A DNA stretch of 64,000 nucleotides from Calonectria ilicicola (Eukaryota; Ascomycota; Sordariomycetes; Hypocreales; Nectriaceae): contig CP085831.1 of assembly GCA_020809705.1 (NCBI GenBank), positions 3,100,001 to 3,164,000 of the forward strand. Reading direction: 5' to 3'. Positions 55,826 through 64,000 of the stretch are shown in pieces; position 1 is the first letter of the stretch, and every line of letters starts with the position of its first letter. The position numbers and the translations under genes were made by a program. The notes beneath the pieces were generated by a model that had not been told where the DNA came from, searched no databases, and saw nothing but the letters and a program-made list of their open reading frames with translations.

Positions 55826-55969
55826 CGATCATGACCCGCAAAACTTAATACGTTATTGAGCTCATAATAGATAAAGCTGCTACCAAACCTGTGGCTTTTT
55901 CAAGCCACCGCGTCATAAACCAGTAAAAGAAGAAATCACAGTTCATCTACATTAAACCAGCCTCTCACT

Positions 55970-56463
55970 CTAAGCCTTGGACTGCTGGGAAGACTTGTAC
56001 TTGGTGCTAGTCTTGGAACCAAAGGCGACAGACACGTTAAAGTTGCGAAGGTTCGGGAAGTTGTAAGCACCCTCAAGAGTCTGCAGGCTTGCGGAGATGA
56101 GACCCTGGCCATGGGGGACAGTCTTGGGGATGCTGATGGTCTTCTTGAAGTTTTTGGGTTGGTTGGACAATTCTGTTGTAAGTTAGCGCGGTGTTCTCTG
56201 CATAATTTCATCCAATACGTGTACGTACTAGGTCCAAGGAGGAAAGAGTCGATGGGGTTGTCGATGGCGTCCGTGAAGACTTTGCCATAGGTATATCCAA
56301 AGACGATGCCTACATCATAGGAGCTCTGGATCCAGTTGGAACTCTCAATGATGACCTCGAAGCTGTCGCCAGGCTTGATGGTGGAAGGAACAGAGATTCC
56401 GTTGATGTGAGCCTGGGTGGTGCCAACAAGGGCGACAGCAGCGGCAGCGAGAGAGAAACGCAT
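55970..56463 (-). CDS. Nis1-like small secreted protein
   Basis: Two exons on the minus strand, 56463-56229 and 56172-55970, give 145 residues. The signal peptide is MRFSLAAAAVALVGTTQA. The mature part begins HINGISVPSTIKPGDSFEV and contains NWIQSSYDVGIVFGY, FLLGP before the junction, and GLISASLQTLEGAY. This order resembles the Nis1 family of fungal secreted effectors (recognised by eye). No cysteines are present in the mature protein. Family members in plant-associated fungi interfere with host defence; for this copy only secretion can be inferred. The gene looks intact. Confidence 0.75.
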
Positions 56464-58857
56464 GGTGAAAAGATGAAAATGTAAAGATGGAGAGAGTTGT
56501 GGTTTGAGTTGATAGTGTTGCTTTGAGATAGATGATGAGAAGTGCTGATGGAGATGAGGTGAAAGTCTTGGCAAAAGCTCAACTATTTATGTTGAAGCTC
56601 ACCGCCAGCTTTGACATCGAGACTCGCTCAAACTTCAGCCGTAAAAGCCACTGTCAGATATTTCATGAAGCCATTGGAAGCCAATTTCGTATTCTCCCAT
56701 TCGCGAGCATCGTCACGAAACATCTGTCAGACTTAGACCAGCTAGCGGTGCCGAATGCCGTTCACCATATGCCGTTTCCCAGTCATTCCAGGTCCCCGAA
56801 CGCCTCGTCAAAAGCCGTGGCGTCGGGGCCCTCAAAATGAGGGGGCCGGATCGTTAGCGCGGGGTCAACCCACCCCGATAATTCGCCTGTCAGTGAAAAC
56901 CACCGGGGGTTAGTCCACGCTGGACAAGCTCCGCATTTAGGGAGTCGCCGAGAGGCAGTGCTCTACGGCTGAAGAAGGCATGGTCAAGTAAATCACGTCA
57001 CTTACTCTGAGAATGATGCCCAAAGATAGATTTTTCCAGTGACGCGACAGCGTTTCTCGATGACGAGCTACCGTGGTTGCAATTGAGCCGTGGTAGGGTC
57101 AATTAGTGTACAACAAGCCAAAGGAATGCTAAACGAAGTTGCCCTTCAAAACAATCTCTCAAGCTTTCACCCCGTCCACCCCACAGAATGATGCTTCTAG
57201 CTTAGCTTAAAAGGCGGAGGCTGCCTTATTCGACACAAGTGGCCTGGCTCTTGGATCCAAGTGGTCCTTGCACTATTCTACCTAAAATTCCCAAAAATAA
57301 AGACGCCCTCATTTGGACCCCTTTATTCATCACTAAAATAAAAGCTTTTATGCAAGCCTATATGGGACAGGGGCCTTCTTTTTTCGGGCGGTGTGGACCT
57401 GCGGGTTGTATCTAGGAATGCAAGCTCGTGGCGAAGTCTGGAACGGGGAATTCCATCATCATGCTCACGAGCTGTGATTGGATGAGCTCTGCCACCCTTC
57501 ACAAGAGTAACCTGCATGCGAGTGGCTAGTGAGCAGAAGCATTGGAACATGTGTCTTGGCAACGGGCGGATATCCGCATCGTCGGAACGTTACGTCAAGT
57601 TTAGCGTGTGGCAACATGCCCTTTTCCGCCAACACACTAAGCGCCCAGCTCCTAGAATTCATAAGGGGCGGAGCATAATGCTCAGCCCTACTAAACTTTC
57701 TACGCGCTTATTCGTGTGCGGTAAACCTAATATCTTCCGCCATCTCGCCGTCAAAGCTTTTGTCTTGGTCTGGATTCCCGCCCGTGGGGCAATTTTCAAT
57801 GGCTTTTTCTTATGCCAACGAGTCCAAGACGTCGGGCCAATTGGGTCACCAGGCAGCTTATCCCAACATAACTACCATATAATTCAAAATCAATGCAACA
57901 ACATAGTAATAAAAATACATAAAAACCTCTATCCGAGGCGGATCGGGACATTGTGATCGGTAGGAAATGGCTAAGAGAGATAAAGACCAGGGCTTGGTTG
58001 AGCTACCCTGGATCTCTAAATTTTGTCCAAATTTCGTCGGCACCATCTTCTGGTGCACCAGCACCCCTAAGAAATGATGTGAATTGGAAGCGGATGGAAA
58101 ATTTTGTCCTACATTGAAATACTGGGTTCAAGTGACACCCTGGGATGGCAATTGTGTAGATATTTGAAGGTGTTTATGGGGGAGAGAAGCTGCAGTGAAG
58201 AGGTCGTTCACTTGGATTGCAACGCATAATTTTATGAAAACATACAATGAACATTCATAATTTATTAATCGGTATTTATGATCAAAATGGGGAATTGAGT
58301 GGCTGGAGCCATGGACCTTCTGAGTGAGCCGGAATCATGACTATCGGCGGTGTGTGGCTGTGTGGCGATTGAGAAAACTCGACGGCCTTGGTTCGGCCAA
58401 AGGCCCTGAGCCTTGCAATGGGACACCTAGCCACTTGAGGCTCCCTCGGGATTTCGGCATTCAGCGTGGCGCGCGCCCTGGTGGGGCTTGGGCATCGAAC
58501 CATAGCGGCCCTTCGCCCGGGGCCGTCCATTGGGGCTAGTCTCAAATTGTGCAAACCCATCTGGCCTTGACATGGTAGGGAAGTGAAAGCTCCACAAATT
58601 TGCTAATGGGACCATGGTCAAACATTGTGAAGACGGAGTGGGATGAGTTCAGCAAGCGAGCACATTGGATCTCACTCATTTTTGAGATTGAAGATATCAT
58701 GAAAAAGAATGCTTGACAAGGAGTTTTAAGACAAGCAAGTAGATAAGGTGATGGTCATTAGTGTCTATATATGTAATAATCTCTAGAGTGGTATCTTGAA
58801 TCGTCTATCATCATGCGAACCCAGCCCAAAATATCGTACAAAATACATCGAATGCCT
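56464..58857. other. Long intergenic gap, no supported gene
   Basis: About 2.4 kb with only short frames; the 146-codon frame at 57516-57956 has no recognisable content. The promoter of the Nis1-like gene is at the left end. Confidence 0.45.
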
Positions 58858-60351
58858 TTAAACTCCAGCCTTCATATCGAATTTGTGTTGGATCTGGGGT
58901 AGATATCGTACTAGACCCATGCAAATAGCACCGCCAATAAACATGCATCCTGCAAATATCTCCACGTTGAGATAAACTGGGGATTCTGATCGTCGCAGTG
59001 CCAAACCCATAGCCTCAGCAACTAATATCAATTAGCTTGATTCGTAGTCATAGATGTCAGTATCTTTTGGTCAAACTTACACGCCGAGGGAAATGAAACC
59101 AAGGTCAGAGCTACAGAGAGAGTCGCAGGAAGTTGCTTTGTTCCAAATGTGTCTACCAAGACTGGGCCTATCGTCTATAAGTTGACCCAGTTAGCTCTGC
59201 AGGATTAGAAGATGGCGGTGTTAACGGTGTTACTTACCGACCAGATGGTTCCTAAAACTGTGCCTGATATGATACCAAAGGCCAAGAGGGTGGAAAAGGT
59301 GTTTGCGGACGTCCAGAAACACAGACATAGGACACCTGCGAAGAGTGTGGCGTAGGCACTCATATTAACCCTGCCTACTCGATCACCAAAGTGACCAATC
59401 AAGGGTCTTCCAATGGCCATCCCCAGATTCGTCATGGCCCCAATAATAGAAGCCTGCTGGGATGATGCGCCAATGTATATGGCGTTGTTGGGAATTGAAA
59501 ACAGAACAATCGTGTAACCAATAGTGCTAAAATATGCCCATAGAATAATGAGAATAAAGGCCGGCTTCTTGAGCATACTGATATCGAAACTGTGCTCATG
59601 TGGCTGAATGTGCTTGTTTCTGTCTTTCATTAATAGAACACAGATTACATGGCACACTGCAATGCATATCGCCGTAATCCGGAATGACCAAGCCAACCCG
59701 AGTTTTGAGATCATGGCTTGGCTTCCTAAGCTGTGTGCTAGACCACCGACACCACTTCCAGCCGAGGCAAGACCGATGGCTATACCAACTTTTTTGGTAA
59801 ACCACTGCGGAATAATGCGATAGGTGCCAATCCAAAGGAAACTGCATCCCCACCCAAAGAGCAGACCTTGCGTCAAGAAAAGGTGCCATGATTTTGTTGC
59901 AAAGCTTGCGGCAATGAGACCACCAACTTCAAGCATGACGCCAATGAATAATGTAGGCCGCATGCCGATTCTTTTGCTCAAATAAGTGACTGCTGGGGCA
60001 GCCATGGTCAATTGCGAAATTGATAAGCCACCAACGAATGCATAGGCTACTTGTGAGGTTCCAGGGAAACTATTTGTTGACAAATAATGGTTGAGGTAAA
60101 CTCCAAAAGACTGGAAACAGTTTAGCTAAGGATACATGTAACCATGTGGCGAAAAGCATGGCACTTACACCATTCACACCCCAAGTGTTTGCTGTGATTA
60201 GGAATTGAGCAATGACACAAACCCAGCCGTATCCACCATCTTGCTCCAATGATGCTTTCCCCTTTTCCTCTATTTCGATTTGGCATTCTGGCTCAGATCC
60301 CGAAGTTTCGGGCTCTTGGAATCTTGGCTCAGTTGGAGATTCGTAATTCAT
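58858..60351 (-). CDS. MFS monocarboxylate-type transporter
   Basis: Four exons on the minus strand, 60351-60169, 60110-59238, 59174-59081 and 59021-58858, give 437 residues. Start MNYESPTEPRFQEPETSG, followed by an acidic tail and DGGYGWVCVIAQFLITANTW, the signature of fungal monocarboxylate permease homologues (MCH family). SFGVYLNHYLSTNSFPGTSQ follows the first intron. Twelve hydrophobic segments are plausible, with GRPLIGHFGDRVGRVNM as the central MFS loop. The C-terminus is FDMKAGV. Substrates of this family in fungi are varied and the carboxylate link is weak. The gene appears intact. Confidence 0.88.
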
Positions 60352-62943
60352 TTTTTCTGAATGCTCATCACTTTGAGCCAGATAGACCGCACAAGAGATG
60401 AATTGCTGCCGCCAGTGGAGAAATAATAAATTCACGGACACAAAATCCTTTATATTTGTAATAGTATAAAGGACCCGAGTGGATCGCAAGTGAGTAATTT
60501 TGCCAGCCAGGGTCAGAGGCCCAATCCCCACAATGCCGAATCCCAGTGTCCATATCGCTAAGACGAACGAACTATGGATCTAAGATGGCGCTGTAGGCCA
60601 ATCGCTAGGCAATCCATTATCTAAAGACCACCAAGAGGCTCGGGATCCGGAGTCGAGAAAAATCTCTGTCGCGCTCACCGATCTCCGCGGAAGGTCTGTA
60701 ATTTTTGTGTGCCCACGTGCAACACACCGAGAGTGTATCAACTCGGCCAATTTACGATTTTATGCGAATATCTACATTCTGCCGAACCAATCACCATAAT
60801 CTAAAAGTAAATCGTAGAAGAACCTTGAATGTGAAAAGATTCTCTGTTGCCTGCCTCAAAGGTCGGGACGGGTGTATCAAAGTTCACATGGCCCTTTCGA
60901 CTTGACCATTTGAGATGGTGCAGCGGCGGCTCCCGGGAGGAGATAAAATGCGGCGCATGCGGCGTGCGCGGCGAAAAAAAAGCGGCGGTATGCATCCAAG
61001 AGTCGCCGCTTGAGCGGCCCGATGAGCTAGATCAGCTCGCAAGGTACTCGGCAAGACCTGTCCATCTTGCCCTTCGCCCGGTCACCATATTCCATAGTAC
61101 CGGATTTTCAGTCTACTCAAAGTTGAGTGCATCATCTTACAGTAGGGTTGCAGCAAAAGCATAATGTGAGGCTCTGTCAGGGGGTTTGAATGAGCCTCAA
61201 ATGATTAGTGGCAAAACTGGGTCCAGCCCAGCCAGCAGTCTCCACCACACCACGCCATGGGCTGACAATGGACATGCTCGTATTCGGAGGGTTTTGAGAC
61301 ATCAGCAGTCGTTCGTTGTCTTCTGGGTGCTATCAAACCTTTCCGAGATTCGCCTCCTCGGAGTTGGTGCACCTGACGGATGGGCGTCATGCAGTGGCTA
61401 AAAACGCGCCGAGACCACCGAGATGGTAGTTTATGGCGATTCCGAGTCACTCCGTTGATGTAAACTTATGCAAGAAGAAAGAGAATGTCCCGCAACTGCC
61501 AAGACAGTCCAAGACCACTCTTATCTTCTCCGTTCCAACGATACTATTCGCTAAACCAATTCCTCACGCGGTGCTCTGAATGTTTCTGATTAAAGGCGGT
61601 CAACCACGCTTACAAACATGTGATTTGTATTATTGAGAAAAAATTCATTAAATTATTAATAATTGTGTATCTGTGTATATAGAAGGCGGTCTGAAGATGA
61701 AACAAGATTCAATATCTAATCGACTATGGGAATATGCATTGAAACCCTATTCGCCGAGCTTCATTGAAAAACAATGGCAAATACTTGGCTTGCTAGTCTG
61801 AAATGGGTTGGAGGGATCTTTTTCTTTTTCTTTTTTTTTTTTTTTGCTAATTTGAATTAGTCGTGAATTTGAGATGGATATTTGTACTTGGTCATGATCA
61901 AAAGTCATTATGGATACAAATCAAGTATTCTAATAATTCAGGCTGACGGCGACTTGGTTCCTAGCTTTTGACGTATGAGGGTTGCGAAAAGATGTTTCGC
62001 AACTAGAATATTCTTAGGGGAAGCCTGAGTTAAGTTCGGCTAACGCTTAGCCTCTCCTCTCACTTCAACTTCAAACATCCGGCAAGCCTGGCACTTTACC
62101 ACTTGGTCTGTGCCATCAGCTCACTAGCGTAAATTTTTGGCGCCTTTTGTAAAGCCATGGCTATTTGCGAGTGAGATGGATAATGCTCTCTTTGCATGAC
62201 ATTTGCCGCAAAATTTGGCCGAGCAACAATTTACAACTGTCTAGTATAAGATACATGCATAAATTGATTGTAGCGGAAACGTTTGTAAGAACCTCAGATG
62301 AATTAGAGCACATTGGTTAGTCACGAGTGAGAGAGGGTGGGTGGTAGATTTACAAGTTACGCAAACGCTCATCGAGAATACAACAAAGCCTAACAAATTA
62401 TAATTGCCCAGTTTGGTTCCGGAGAATACCTAGAAATCGGCGAAAGGCGCTCCGAATTTCCCATGGAACAATATCACCCTAAAACAATGGGAGCACGTGT
62501 AACCATATTTCCGGGCAGAAGCATATGAATAAATAGAGGCTTGTTGCAAATCAAAAACAAACCTTTCCAAATCAGGCAATTAAGCCGTTGATGGCCCGAG
62601 GTGTTGACAACTTAGGGTAATTCATCCCCGATTCCAAGATCTCAAATGGGGATGGTTCGAGCAAAGTTGGAGAAGCCGCGGGGCACATGGAGTGAAAAGG
62701 CGGGGTTCGGCATAAATAGAATCCGTGTTCCGAGGTGTAAAGAAAGTGATTCTATGACGATCTCTTGTGAAAGAACATCGCTACGGCATGTGACGATATT
62801 ATCCGGCTGGCTCGCAGGTTCCGAAGCTTTGTTATTTATGTCTCAAATGCCTGCCTCTTAGGGCCGACCTAGATTTCCATATCATAAAATTTTATAATTA
62901 CAAAGACAGACAAATATATTAAACTTTGAAGGCGACAACAATC
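60352..62943. other. Long intergenic gap, no supported gene
   Basis: About 2.6 kb. It holds a pyrimidine tract (runs of T and CTTTTT) at about 61820-61850 and no convincing gene on either strand. Confidence 0.45.
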
Positions 62944-63568
62944 ATGGCGGCACCAGTTGAAAGCACGATGCAAAATCTAACCGGAAAGTGGGCTCTGGTA
63001 AGGCAGCGGATCCCATCAATCTATTCAATGGCACTCGCTGATTACAGAATAACACCAGAACAAAGACTTATCTGACAACCCTGATCCAGTATTTGTGCTG
63101 CAAGGAATCGGCTACCTTACTCGTAAGGCCATCGGTTTAGCGCCAGTTACTCTGGAATTCAGACAATTTGAAGCACCTCCTAAGCCACCGAACACAGCGA
63201 CCGACCCCGTCACACACCTTTACATGACCCAGTTAGCAGCGGGTCTGAAAGGCGTCCAGGAAGATCGGTGCCTCGATAATGAGGCGCGTGATCATAGCGA
63301 CTGGCTTTTTGGCACCACCACCACTCAGTCCAGATGGGCCACTCTCGATGAAATTGAAGATGAATACCTAAAAGACGGGTGGCTTATCGATGATGAAGAG
63401 CATAGTCTTGTTTTGACCGTCGCTCGTAGCAAAGCCAACGGGTGGACGGCAACACAAGTGTGGGGGTTCCGGACGGTGAATGGGGAGAGGAGATACTGCC
63501 GCCGTGTCCTGGCAGTGAAGGGTAACAAGAGGGCCATGATCCAGATGGTTCATAATTTTATTTCGTAA
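62944..63568 (+). CDS. FABP/lipocalin-like small fungal protein
   Basis: Two exons, 62944-62997 and 63059-63568, give 187 residues. Start MAAPVESTMQNLTGKWAL, then LSDNPDPVFVLQGIGYLTRK and IGLAPVTLEFRQFE. The pattern GKWxLN...SD..D..L..QG..WLxRK is common in small fungal proteins of fatty-acid-binding/lipocalin-like fold. The second half has SRWATLDEIEDEYLKDGWL and TATQVWGFRTVNGERRYCRR, consistent with beta strands. It has no signal peptide, so it is probably cytosolic and may bind a hydrophobic ligand. Choosing the 3' splice site at 63058 rather than 63050 keeps the frame. Confidence 0.75.
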
Positions 63569-63749
63569 AGAATAAATGATAATAAGATCGCTATCAGGGT
63601 GGATGATCTTGATGGCGGTTTGTGCGGGAGTGACCATTTAGCCAATCACTTTGCCGGTTCAATCCAGCTGCATTCGTGGGTTCACTGCGATATTAATCTT
63701 TTGATCATTAAGATAGGTCCGATCTGTTCATCCCAAGATTAAATGCAAG

Positions 63750-64000
63750 CTATGGAAGTTCAAAATTTCTCACGTCTCGCGCAAAGTAATTTTTTTGCCT
63801 CAAGTTGGCAACAATGAGGTAGACCCAGGTGACCAACTCCATGAATATACTCCACAACCATGAAGATGATCCAGCGCCGTTCCAACGGAAGACAGACTCA
63901 TAGTACAGCTTCTTGATATCGGGTCTCCTCAGTGATTCGTATGCTGCGATAACCTGAGGGATGCCTCTGGACCAACCCTTTTTGAGAACGTGGGCAAACA
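63750..64000 (-). CDS. 3' end of an unidentified gene, 5' part beyond window
   Basis: Minus-strand frame open from the right edge to TAG at 63750-63752. It reads FAHVLKKGWSRGIPQVIAAY, then LRRPDIKKLYYESVFRWNGA, then a hydrophobic stretch LWSIFMELVTWVYLIVANL and ends FARDVRNFELP. The sequence looks genuinely coding. I do not recognise the family. The hydrophobic segment could be a membrane helix near the C-terminus. Convergent with the FABP-like gene. Confidence 0.6.
   Translation of the reverse strand, partial: FAHVLKKGWSRGIPQVIAAYESLRRPDIKKLYYESVFRWNGAGSSSWLWSIFMELVTWVYLIVANLRQKNYFARDVRNFELP

Noticed and set aside
57516..57956. 146-codon plus-strand frame
   Set aside because: Composition looks random and there is no domain, signal peptide or supporting context.
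1..64000. CRISPR arrays, bacterial operons or phage
   Set aside because: Gene structure is clearly eukaryotic with introns, and no regularly spaced repeats are present.

Overview
The window is nuclear DNA of a filamentous ascomycete, most likely a sordariomycete. The evidence is many short (about 45-65 nt) GT-AG introns, Zn(II)2Cys6 regulators, HET-domain genes, a Pfs-NACHT-ankyrin NLR, a DUF6604 protein, short secreted proteins, and a dispersed 5S rRNA gene of sordariomycete type. Coding density is moderate, with several long gaps that look non-coding. This resembles an accessory or subtelomere-like region rather than a conserved core block.

Left third (1-21.3 kb): a HET-domain gene running off the left edge; an F-box gene; a four-exon NAD(P)-dependent reductase; a Tc1/mariner-type DNA transposon that is internally deleted but keeps 83-bp terminal inverted repeats; a FEN2/liz1-like MFS permease; a small cysteine-containing secreted protein; a Zn2Cys6 regulator divergent from an MDR dehydrogenase; a second HET gene convergent with a second Zn2Cys6 regulator; and an epoxide-hydrolase-like enzyme.

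Middle (22-45.5 kb): unresolved exon fragments; a seven-exon CorA-like membrane protein; a hidden three-exon 102-residue zinc-ribbon-like gene; the NLR, interrupted by one in-frame TGA inside its NACHT domain; a myo-inositol-type MFS transporter; a vWA-like protein; a secreted carboxylesterase broken by an in-frame TAG just before its catalytic His; an AT-rich island; and a 984-residue DUF6604 protein.

Right third (45.5-64 kb): a diverged 5S rRNA gene; a multi-exon ankyrin protein whose frame continues 54 codons past a TAA; a third, intact HET gene; an FMN-dependent 2-hydroxy-acid dehydrogenase with perfect inverted repeats in its upstream region; a degenerate copy of the third HET gene's 3' end; a Nis1-like secreted protein; a monocarboxylate-type MFS transporter; a FABP/lipocalin-like protein; and the 3' end of an unidentified gene at the right edge.

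How they work together: two themes stand out. One is self/non-self recognition: three HET genes, the NLR and the ankyrin protein. The other is uptake and secondary-type metabolism: three transporters, several oxidoreductases and hydrolases, and two regulators. The three otherwise well-preserved genes with single in-frame stops, each explicable by one transition, are the most unusual feature. I could not run any search, so family names rest on motifs I recognise by eye.
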